Source: Pseudomonadota bacterium (GTDB lineage: Bacteria > Pseudomonadota > Gammaproteobacteria > Xanthomonadales > Ahniellaceae). From it: a stretch of DNA of 64,000 bases. The stretch covers positions 72,687-136,686 of the forward strand of contig JALHNO010000001.1 in NCBI GenBank assembly GCA_022843465.1, in the 5' to 3' direction. Positions 45,514 to 53,438 of the stretch are shown one piece after another (position 1 is the first letter of the stretch; the number at the start of each line of letters is the position of its first letter). The position numbers and the translations under genes are program-made. Under the pieces are notes generated by a model. That model was given only the letters and a program-made list of their open reading frames with translations. It ran no database searches and was not told where the DNA came from.

Positions 45514-46551
45514 ATGAACTCTCCCGTCGCGATCAGCGCCCAACGAGCACGTACCGACTCAGACCGGTGGGCTGCGTCGAGCCGGTTCATCGAGATCATT
45601 GCCGATCCCTGGTACGCGCTACTGATCAAGCTTCAGCACACCGTGACATCAGCGACCTTCAAGTTTTGGGAGCAGCGCAGGGCGCTGACGATGCACTTGC
45701 CGATCACAACGAATGCCGTGTCCAGTCCTATGGGATTGGGAAGCGATTCGCTGCCCGTGGAGATAGATCTTTTCGGACAACGCACCTATCTGGCTGATTC
45801 GATGCAGTTCATGCTCGAGTATGGCTGTCGTTTCCACAAGGACGGCTGCTTCTACCTCATGCCCTCGTTTCGGGGTGAAGACGCGGACGCGACTCACCTT
45901 TGTCAGTTTTATCACAGTGAAGTCGAGATCGTGGGTGGGTTGGACGAAGCAATCTCGACTGCCGACGCCTACTTCCGGCACGTTGCAAATGCTGTTCTGG
46001 TCGACTGCGCGGACGCGCTCAGACAGCACGCCAAGGGCTGCGTGCACATCGAGGATGCGCTAGCTGTATCTGCGTTTCCCAGGATCACGTTTGACGATGC
46101 CGCTCGCATTTTGCAGGGCGACTCGTTGTTGCTGACGGCGGAAGAGGGTTGGAGAACGCCGACTCGCGCAGGCGAGCGCGAACTTCTCAGCCACTTCGGA
46201 TGTCCGGTTTGGCTAACGCACTGGGACCACCTGGCCGTCCCCTTCTACCAGGCATTCGCGGACCCGCAGGGTAGCCGGGCGCTCAATGCGGATTTTCTGC
46301 TCGGATTTGGAGAAGTCATAGGATTGGGCGAGCGGCACGCCACCGCCGATCAAGCCGCCGCCGCGCTGGAGCTTCATGAAGTCGAGTCGGCGCCGTATCA
46401 ATGGTATCTTGACATGAAGCGTTCATACCCGATGCAGACGTCGGGCTTCGGAATGGGCGTTGAACGCTTTCTGCAGTGGGTTCTTGGTCATCAGGATATT
46501 CGTGACCTGCAGATCCTTCCCCGTTTCAACGGGATTCCGATCGTCCCATAA
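45514..46551 (+). CDS. Stand-alone class II aminoacyl-tRNA synthetase core, AsnRS/AspRS-like
   Basis: 345 residues with no anticodon-binding domain. Motif 2 is LMPSFRGEDADATHLCQFYHSEVEI with Arg120, and motif 3 is SGFGMGVERFLQWVLGHQDIRD with Arg318; both bind ATP in class II enzymes. The LADSMQFMLEYG stretch matches the substrate-side helix of AsnRS. Stand-alone AsnRS/AspRS paralogues make asparagine in archaea (AsnA-type) or activate amino acids in natural-product routes. The start at ATG 45514 has GAGG upstream. Activation of Asp or Asn to an adenylate is the simplest reading; the acceptor is unknown. Confidence 0.82.
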   Translation: MNSPVAISAQRARTDSDRWAASSRFIEIIADPWYALLIKLQHTVTSATFKFWEQRRALTMHLPITTNAVSSPMGLGSDSLPVEIDLFGQRTYLADSMQFMLEYGCRFHKDGCFYLMPSFRGEDADATHLCQFYHSEVEIVGGLDEAISTADAYFRHVANAVLVDCADALRQHAKGCVHIEDALAVSAFPRITFDDAARILQGDSLLLTAEEGWRTPTRAGERELLSHFGCPVWLTHWDHLAVPFYQAFADPQGSRALNADFLLGFGEVIGLGERHATADQAAAALELHEVESAPYQWYLDMKRSYPMQTSGFGMGVERFLQWVLGHQDIRDLQILPRFNGIPIVP

Positions 46552-46664
46552 CGAATCGGTACGCTTGGAAAGATTCTGTGCTGCTCGATGGATGCAACCG
46601 ACTCGCTGAGTTGCACAAGTAGAGCCCAGGCGTGTCCCCGCATTGGCTTCGAGTTCAAGCACAC

Positions 46665-47558
46665 ATGATCAGTTCATCCCGAACCATCCCGCCGGTGTCA
46701 ACGATGGACCAAATATTTTTGGCGATGCCGCAGCCCTTGCGCGCTATCGCTACCGCGCTCGCTGCCTGGGCGCAAGAGGATGGCCGGCTGGGACTCGCCA
46801 TCCACGGAAGCGCCACAAAGGGCGGGCTCGACGAATTTTCGGACCTGGACTTCACCGTGGTCAGCGGACCACAGCTGGGGGCGCGAGAAGTCGCGAAAAG
46901 TTTTGATCGGTTGGTGGCGACGCTGGGGCTGCCGCTGGCCCGATTCTTCGCCGATCACCTGGGGAACTCGAGTACGCAGATCCTCTATTTTGCGGCCGAA
47001 GACTGGGTGGTAAAGCTCGACGTTGCTTTCGTCGAGGCTGGTTCGAATTATCGCCTTCCCGTAGAGTCACAAATTCTGCTGGACCCGGAACAGTTGCTCT
47101 CGGCCATGCCGCGACGCGCAGAGGATAAGGTCGACGGACAAATTCTGTTGGAAAAGCTTTGCGGCTGGCTGTGGTTCACCTATTCCCGGATCGAGCGCGG
47201 GGAGCTGTTTGCGGCGGCCCGATCCATCGATTTTTCCAGAGAAAACGCGTTGTTGCCGCTCGTGCTGGCTCGACTCGGACTGCCGCAGGAAGGCCATCGC
47301 AGGATCGAGAGTCGGCTTCCGTCGACGGTCCTGAGTGCGCTTCGGGCTACGCATCCTGCGCAACTCGTTCGCACTGATCTCTATGCGGCACTCAAGCAAC
47401 TCTTCGAGCTTGTGCGGGCTGAACTGATGCAGTCCAGCATTGCGAGAAAAGATATCCTGCTGGACGCTGCCATGCAGATGTGGCGACGAATTGAAAGCTC
47501 TGAGCGCGCCTACCGGGAGCGCTCCAGCGGTGGCGCGCAGGAGCCGGTCGCGGTTTAG
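46665..47558 (+). CDS. Nucleotidyltransferase-fold protein
   Basis: About 297 residues; ATG 46665 is uncertain because no ribosome-binding site is seen, and a Met at 46704 also fits. The polymerase-beta-like motif is IHGSATKGGLDEFSDLDFTVV (GS...SDLDF, two metal-binding Asp), and the third Asp is in VVKLDVAFVE. The remainder is all helical, as in aminoglycoside/lincosamide adenylyltransferases. It may add a nucleotide to a small molecule, either as a biosynthetic step or as self-protection. Its stop overlaps that of the converging S66 gene by 4 bp. Confidence 0.82.
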   Translation: MISSSRTIPPVSTMDQIFLAMPQPLRAIATALAAWAQEDGRLGLAIHGSATKGGLDEFSDLDFTVVSGPQLGAREVAKSFDRLVATLGLPLARFFADHLGNSSTQILYFAAEDWVVKLDVAFVEAGSNYRLPVESQILLDPEQLLSAMPRRAEDKVDGQILLEKLCGWLWFTYSRIERGELFAAARSIDFSRENALLPLVLARLGLPQEGHRRIESRLPSTVLSALRATHPAQLVRTDLYAALKQLFELVRAELMQSSIARKDILLDAAMQMWRRIESSERAYRERSSGGAQEPVAV

Positions 47559-48586
47559 CTGTAGATCTCGATTTTCGGAGATTCCTCAACAGCGTATATC
47601 GTCGCCAGTAGCCCGATCGGCAGCGTGACGAGCGGTTCGGTATGGCCGATGTCCACATCAACAACTACCGGCATCTCGGCATCGCCAAAAACTTCGCCGA
47701 CCACATCGTCGAGCGCAAATCCGTCGATCGACTGCATGTCGGGCGAGCGCCCGATGAGCAGGCCGCGCGCGCGAGTGAACATGTCCGCATCGCGTAGATG
47801 CGTCAATGCCCTATGAAATCTGGGCAGGTACGCTTCTGCGCCAGTAGCCTCGAGAAAAACGATGGCGTCATCGAAGCATGGCTGAAAGGGCGTCCCGATC
47901 AGCATGTTGATGGTCTCTATATTTCCACCTATGAGTCGCCCCCTCGCCACGCCGCGTCGCAGCACGCGCCAGGGTCCGGCACAGCGCGGCTTGTCGTGAA
48001 AGGAAAGGCAGTCCTGTCCTTCAGACCAGTCCAGTCGAGGATCCACCCAGTAGCCCGGATATCCAAGCGACCACTCCTGCGACGCCCCGAGCAGGCATTG
48101 ACTGAGCGAGGCGATCGACTCCGGGAAGGGCCCCTTCGGGTCGCCCCATTGCGGCAGCAGTGCTGGTCCGTGAAGCACCACTTGCCCCGCACGTGCGTGG
48201 ATGGCGAGCAGCAGTGCAGACGTGTCGCTATACCCGCAAATATGGGTCGGATGTTTCCGCAACAGTTCCCAATCCAGCAATCGAAGCACTGCATTGCTGT
48301 TGAATCCACCTATAGCAGAGATGATCAGCCCGACGTCAGGGCGAATGAACATTTCGTGCAGCAGATCTGCGACCCTCTCCGGTGACATTGCGCGGTAGCC
48401 AAGAGACTTGTCTGCCGGCTCGAGCGGCAGGACTGTACCGCCCAGACATCTGGAGATTCGAGCCTGTGCGCGCGCTAATCGGACAGGCAGCCGGTATGCC
48501 GAGCCCGAAGCAGCGCTCAGAACGCCAATCTTCATGCCCTCGCGCCAGGCTGGCGGTCGGCGAGGTGTCGAATTACCCAAATCCAT
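47555..48586 (-). CDS. S66-family serine peptidase (LD-carboxypeptidase/MccF-like)
   Basis: 343 residues. The family pattern is clear: PAWREGMKIGVLSAASG start, the nucleophile in ICGYSDTSALLLAI, LIGGNIETINMLIGTPF, the Glu in LEATGAEAYLPRFHRAL and the His in VDIGHTEPLVTLPIG. S66 includes LD-carboxypeptidases that trim murein tetrapeptides and MccF, which cleaves the amide between amino acid and nucleotide in processed microcin C. The central region (SDTSALLLAIHARAG) is closer to MccF-type members in my reading. Co-location with a synthetase core and a HIT protein favours self-immunity, but that is inference. Confidence 0.85.
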   Translation of the reverse strand: MDLGNSTPRRPPAWREGMKIGVLSAASGSAYRLPVRLARAQARISRCLGGTVLPLEPADKSLGYRAMSPERVADLLHEMFIRPDVGLIISAIGGFNSNAVLRLLDWELLRKHPTHICGYSDTSALLLAIHARAGQVVLHGPALLPQWGDPKGPFPESIASLSQCLLGASQEWSLGYPGYWVDPRLDWSEGQDCLSFHDKPRCAGPWRVLRRGVARGRLIGGNIETINMLIGTPFQPCFDDAIVFLEATGAEAYLPRFHRALTHLRDADMFTRARGLLIGRSPDMQSIDGFALDDVVGEVFGDAEMPVVVDVDIGHTEPLVTLPIGLLATIYAVEESPKIEIYS

Positions 48587-48621
48587 GCCGCCCTGGCCTG
48601 TGCTGGAAATGTGACGTCATA

Positions 48622-50040
48622 CTAAACCGAAGACAGTCTTCGTCCACCCACTTCATGAGCCTTCTCCGCATGCTGTCGAGCAATCGTCCGGTTTGCGTAG
48701 CAACAGGCAAGCACACCCGAAACAAGCGCACACGCGGCCAGCGCACCCAGTGCATGCTGCGCGCTCGGCAGCGCAAGCAAGCCGATGACGATCGGGCTCA
48801 GCACGCAATAATTGAGGAAATAGCAGAGCAGGGCTTTCCGTGCCTGACCCACCAAATTCAAGGCTGTTGTAGCAAGAAGGAAAATGCCCTGAAAAACAGT
48901 ACCAATCGCGCAATAGGTCAGATAGAACGCACACAGCGCCGCCGACTCGGACGTTGGCGCTGCCCAATCGGCGACAGTCGTCGCGGCCACCATCAGGAGC
49001 AGCGCAAGCAAGGCGCCGACGGCGAGCATCAACTTTCCGGCGCCAAACGCAAAGGCGCGCCCACTCCCGGGGTTGCCAGAGGAAAATCGTCGACTCATGG
49101 CCGGGATGGCAACGGTCACGAATGCGGTTTGAAATACAAACAGAAACTGCTCGAATCGCCCAATGATCGCATAGGCGGCCACCGCATCTTCACCGAAGCC
49201 TGCCAGAATTCTGGTTGTGTACGACATGAACGCGAACGCCAGGATGTTTGAAAAGAGCACTGGAAACGCTATCCGCGACGTCCGCACCAGTAGAGCGGAC
49301 ATCGTGGTCTCGGTTTGGTTGGCGTCTCGCGCACGCGAAAAATAGAAAACGACGAACAGGGAGGCCGCCGTCGACAAGAAGCTGGTCAACAGCGTCGAAT
49401 AAGCTGATCCCACGATTCCGAGCGGCCTGCCGGAGAACTCGGCGGGGACGAGAATCAAGGAGGCCAGCGCTCCGGCAATGGTCGCTCCAAGGGTCAGTGC
49501 GCTGGCGAGTTTGATGTAGCCCAGGTTTCGGGCAATCGCGAACGTGTTGGCTGACAGGAACATCATCGGAACGGTCCAGAGCCACACGATGAAATACTCA
49601 TCGAGTCTGGCCTGCAGGTCGCCTGCGCCCATCAGCCCAAGAAGCCAGGGGAGCGAACAGTAGGCAACTACCGAGACGCCACATCCAAGAAGAAGCGACA
49701 GTGTCAGTACCTTGAGCAGCGCCGTTCGGTTGACCCGGCCGCCCTGGATATAGTTCGCCCCAGCGAAGATCGAGGCCGTAGCGATGTACAAGCCTCTGCC
49801 GATGCTGAGCATCAGGAAAAGAACCGGAAACACGAAAGAGAATGCGGCAAGTTCGGAACTGCCGAGTCTTCCCACCAGCCAGACATCGAGCCCGATTTTG
49901 GCAATGGCGATCAATGCCGTAGATGCCGTAAAGAACATCCCGGTCAGCATGACCTTTGACGCAATGTGATTTCCTGCTCTACTCAACGACAGTGTCCGTC
50001 CGATCAATTGCAGAAAGAAGGATGATTCGAAACGAACCAC
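48622..50040 (-). CDS. MATE-family multidrug/metabolite exporter
   Basis: About 472 residues with twelve hydrophobic segments in two related halves of six. The start of the first helix is KVMLTGMFFTASTALIAIAKIGLDVWLVGRLG, the second half opens LLVRTSRIAFPVLFSNILAFAFMSYTTRILAGFG (both cut here). The frame extends further upstream to 50298 but without homology; I chose GTG 50040, low certainty. MATE proteins export cationic or amphipathic compounds by Na+ or H+ antiport. In this block it is the natural candidate for product export. Confidence 0.85.
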   Translation of the reverse strand: MVRFESSFFLQLIGRTLSLSRAGNHIASKVMLTGMFFTASTALIAIAKIGLDVWLVGRLGSSELAAFSFVFPVLFLMLSIGRGLYIATASIFAGANYIQGGRVNRTALLKVLTLSLLLGCGVSVVAYCSLPWLLGLMGAGDLQARLDEYFIVWLWTVPMMFLSANTFAIARNLGYIKLASALTLGATIAGALASLILVPAEFSGRPLGIVGSAYSTLLTSFLSTAASLFVVFYFSRARDANQTETTMSALLVRTSRIAFPVLFSNILAFAFMSYTTRILAGFGEDAVAAYAIIGRFEQFLFVFQTAFVTVAIPAMSRRFSSGNPGSGRAFAFGAGKLMLAVGALLALLLMVAATTVADWAAPTSESAALCAFYLTYCAIGTVFQGIFLLATTALNLVGQARKALLCYFLNYCVLSPIVIGLLALPSAQHALGALAACALVSGVLACCYANRTIARQHAEKAHEVGGRRLSSV

Positions 50041-50194
50041 CGAGCGACGGGCGCGGTGTGTGGCCGAGCGTCCGGGAACCACACCTGATTGAATACAGGC
50101 TGAGTGCTCGCAATCAGATGGAAATTCTTGAACTGGTAGAAACGGCCAAGCGTCACATCGTCGAATCCCGATACCTGTTGGCCAACTCACCGGG

Positions 50195-51700
50195 TCAAGT
50201 TTGCAGAACCGCCTGCTCTGCGTCCATGGACTCAGGCGTGGCCCAGTGATGAGCGCCCAGACTTCGTGGGCGCTCAAGCGCGGAGTGTAACATTGCAAGC
50301 GCTACGCGACCCTGCCTGCAGCCCCTGAGCGCTTCGTCTGCCTGGATCATCGCGATGCACCGGGATACGCCGTGCAAGGTTCTCTCCGGACCCAGGGCCG
50401 AGGAGAGCCCGGCTCGCAAGTGAGGAAGAATCGTCGGGTCAATGCCGCGTGTCTGAAGCAACTTTGGCCTGACGGTGCTCGGCTTTTTCTCCGGCGGCTG
50501 CCGGCTGAGATGATTGCCCAGCCTTCTGCCAAACACGATGCCTTCCAACAGAGAGTTACTGGCCAGCCTGTTGGCACCGTGGACGCCGTTGCAGGCAACC
50601 TCACCAACCGCGAACAGGCCGGCAACGCTGGTTCGTCCATCGAGATCGGTCCGCAGTCCACCCATGTGGAAATGCGCGCCTGGCACCACGGGAATGGGAC
50701 TATCGCGGGGGTCCAGCCCGTGCGCCATGCACGCGGAAAAAATCGAGGGAAACCGGCCTGGCCAGGCGGAACCGATACAACGGGCATCCAGGAATACTGC
50801 TCGTCCTTCGCTGCCTGCCCGCCAAACCCTGCGAGCCACGACATCGCGCGGCGCAAGGTCCATCAGGGCGTGCACACCAAGCATCAGCCGCCGGCCCTGC
50901 TCGTCCACCAGGATCGCGCCAGCGCCGCGCACCGCTTCGCTGACCAGCATCAGCGCAGTCGCATTGGACCCGTCAGCGGGAGCCAGCATCGTCGGGTGGA
51001 ATTGCATGAGTTCGAGGTCGCGGCAGGTGGCTCCGGCTGCCATCCCGATTGCCAATCCCGCGCCATCACATTCGGGCGGGTTGCTTGTCCATTGAAAGAG
51101 TGCCCCGACGCCACCAGTGGCAAGTACTACTGCACCGGACTCCACCGTTTCGCGCCGCCCGCCAGCGTCGGCAAACTGCACGCCCCCGACCCGATCACCG
51201 CTCAGCAACACGCTATCCACATCCACCTGCTCGACCACAGTGATGTTGGACTCGCTACGCACGCGTTGAGAAAGCGCATCAACGATGACCCGACCTGTGA
51301 CGTCGCCGCCTGCGTGCAAGATGCGGTGCCAGCTATGCCCGCCTTCCAGACAAAGCAGTGGCCCCTGTTCCGTACAATCAAAACGAACACCTCGCGTGGT
51401 CAGCCAATCGATCGCGTCACGCGCCTGCTCTGTCAGCAACTGCACCGCTTCGCCATTGTTGTACCCGCTGCCGGCTACTACCGTATCGATGGCGTGCTGT
51501 CCGGGGCTGTCACTCGGCAACCAGGCTGCGGCGATTCCTCCCTGCGCCTTCGGCGTAGCGCCGCTGCTCGAGAGTGCACCATGAGTGAGAAGAATCACTG
51601 GCCGTGAGGTCACCGACAGCGCCGTGGCCAGTCCCGCGATGCCGGCACCGACCACGACAACGGGATCACGGGTTCTGGACGAGCTCAAGCCTGCAATCAT
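50195..51700 (-). CDS. nadB: L-aspartate oxidase
   Basis: 501 residues. The FAD-binding start VVVVGAGIAGLATALS, SSGATPKAQGGIAAAW, the substrate region LEGGHSWHRILHAGGDVTGR, and PGAHFHMGGLRTDLDGRTSV with the catalytic histidines are diagnostic for NadB. It oxidises L-aspartate to iminoaspartate in the cytoplasm for quinolinate synthesis. It is 333 bp downstream of nadA on the same strand. NadC is not in the window, which is unusual if this were the primary NAD operon. Confidence 0.93.
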   Translation of the reverse strand: MIAGLSSSRTRDPVVVVGAGIAGLATALSVTSRPVILLTHGALSSSGATPKAQGGIAAAWLPSDSPGQHAIDTVVAGSGYNNGEAVQLLTEQARDAIDWLTTRGVRFDCTEQGPLLCLEGGHSWHRILHAGGDVTGRVIVDALSQRVRSESNITVVEQVDVDSVLLSGDRVGGVQFADAGGRRETVESGAVVLATGGVGALFQWTSNPPECDGAGLAIGMAAGATCRDLELMQFHPTMLAPADGSNATALMLVSEAVRGAGAILVDEQGRRLMLGVHALMDLAPRDVVARRVWRAGSEGRAVFLDARCIGSAWPGRFPSIFSACMAHGLDPRDSPIPVVPGAHFHMGGLRTDLDGRTSVAGLFAVGEVACNGVHGANRLASNSLLEGIVFGRRLGNHLSRQPPEKKPSTVRPKLLQTRGIDPTILPHLRAGLSSALGPERTLHGVSRCIAMIQADEALRGCRQGRVALAMLHSALERPRSLGAHHWATPESMDAEQAVLQT

Positions 51701-52034
51701 GTGAAGGACCGGTCAGCAAACAGTCTGCAAGAAAGAAGAGGTGTGGACTCGAAGGTCCAGGTAATGCTTGGCATAGAATCCTGTTCGAGTCGGTGCGCAC
51801 TAAGCCTTGGCAGAATGCTGCACATATGGGCGCAACAGCAACCGCAAAAGTGATTCCAGGAATAACGGGCGATTCAGGGGGCTTCTGAACAAGCCCGGAG
51901 CCGGAAAAGCCCTGAGTGAATTACGCGAGATTTTCTGGGTTCGAAAACAAGAACTGCATGGCGGAGGATGAACAACAACTTCTTCAGCGACGGACAAGCG
52001 CCATCAGGAGTTGCAACCAAACCCAGGGTGCAGG
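51701..52034. other. Spacer between nadA and nadB, no gene seen
   Basis: 334 bp with no supported frame. A small hairpin GGGCTT-CTGAAC-AAGCCC lies at 51879-51896. It may mark the end of nadA mRNA or an old insertion end; nothing else is visible. Confidence 0.4.
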
Positions 52035-53093
52035 CTACCCAACTCTACAACGATAATTGCCGCGCGGCCGGGTGGCGGCATAGTCCAGCATTCGCCGAAG
52101 CGGGACGGAAGCCCTTATGCCGACCTGTTCGTCCAGAACAATCTCGCAGTCGTTCCGCTCAAATACCTGGGCAAGGGCCTCCAGCGAGTTCATCCTCATC
52201 CAAGGGCAGCTGCCGCACGCACGGCAGGTCGCGCCGTCGCCACCCGTAGGAGCGATCAACAGCTCCTTGTCCGGAGCGGCCTGCTTCATCTTGTGGAATA
52301 TTCCCCGATCTGTCGCAACGATGAAACGCTCATGGGGCAACTGGCGGCACGCATCAATCAGCTGTGACGTCGACCCGATGGCGTCCGCCAATGCGAGCAC
52401 AGCTGCCGGTGACTCAGGGTGTGCAAGGATCGCCGCTTCGGGGTAGGCCAGCCGCATGGCGGAGAGACTCTTCGCACGAAATTCATCATGCACGATGCAG
52501 GCCGAATCCCAGAGAAGCATATCCGCGCCTGTTTGGGACTGGATGTAGCGGCCCAAGTGGCGATCGGGAGCCCAGAGTATTTTCTCCCCTCGCGCATGAA
52601 GTTCCGCAACAAGTTCGAGGGCGATGGACGAAGTCACTACCCAATCGGCTCGTGCCTTGACGGCCGCAGAAGTATTTGCGTAGACGACGACCGTCCGCCC
52701 TGGATGCGCATCGCAAAATGCGGAAAACGCATCAGATGGGCAACCGAGGTCCAGCGAGCAAGTCGCCTCAAGCGAGGGCATGACGATGGTCTTCGCGGGT
52801 GACAAGATCTTCGCTGTCTCGCCCATGAAACGGACGCCCGCCACGACGAGCTTCTGCGCCCGATGCGAAGCACCGAACCGCGCCATCTCGAGCGAGTCCG
52901 CCACACAGCCCCCGGTCGAATCGGCCAGGCGTTGAATTGCGGGGTCCGTGTAATAGTGCGCCACCAGGACAGCATCCTGTTCGCGCAAATTCCGGCTTAT
53001 GGATGCGATTAGCGCAGAATCATCGCGACCTTCAGTTTTAGTCGCGCAGGACGCAAGCGCACCATCGAGCATGCCGGGATCAAGTACGTGCAT
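52035..53093 (-). CDS. nadA: Quinolinate synthase
   Basis: 352 residues. The [4Fe-4S] ligands are visible: a Cys in [12 protein letters not shown], one in [10 protein letters not shown], and the C-terminal [51 protein letters not shown] and [18 protein letters not shown] are NadA signatures. It condenses iminoaspartate from NadB with dihydroxyacetone phosphate to quinolinate. As second pathway enzyme without NadC, it could feed a pyridine-containing metabolite rather than NAD. Confidence 0.95.
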   Translation of the reverse strand: MHVLDPGMLDGALASCATKTEGRDDSALIASISRNLREQDAVLVAHYYTDPAIQRLADSTGGCVADSLEMARFGASHRAQKLVVAGVRFMGETAKILSPAKTIVMPSLEATCSLDLGCPSDAFSAFCDAHPGRTVVVYANTSAAVKARADWVVTSSIALELVAELHARGEKILWAPDRHLGRYIQSQTGADMLLWDSACIVHDEFRAKSLSAMRLAYPEAAILAHPESPAAVLALADAIGSTSQLIDACRQLPHERFIVATDRGIFHKMKQAAPDKELLIAPTGGDGATCRACGSCPWMRMNSLEALAQVFERNDCEIVLDEQVGIRASVPLRRMLDYAATRPRGNYRCRVG

Positions 53094-53438
53094 GAGTAGT
53101 AAATTCGAAATCGCGGCGGACTGGGCAGACTATTCTATTCCAAATTCGGACGCTGCAGCGGACAGTGAATACCCTGATCGCACCCAAATAGGGCGACGCA
53201 CTGGAATTTGCCGGTTGCGGGCCAGTACACGACCGCAGTCTCGACGCGGTCTGACCAGTATTCGTCCGCATCCCTTGACAGGGAGGCCGTTTTGCACAGA
53301 AGCCGGAGTCCTTTCCCGAGACCGGGGGATGCAGAGCATCCGTCAGAAGCAGCCGGCCCGGCGATTCAATACGATAACCGGTCGAGACGGGCCGGTCACC
53401 GGCCGCGGGAAAGTTGCCGTCCGTCGTGGTGTGCGTCC
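53094..53438. other. Upstream region of nadA
   Basis: 345 bp between the nadA start and the end of the giant secreted gene, both on the minus strand. An AT-rich patch around 53130-53150 (minus strand TAGAATAGTCT) may carry the nadA promoter -10. No gene seen. Confidence 0.4.

Noticed and set aside
51871..51900. CTTCTGAACAAG hairpin as an insertion-sequence end
   Set aside because: Only a 6-bp stem, with no partner end, transposase or target duplication nearby.
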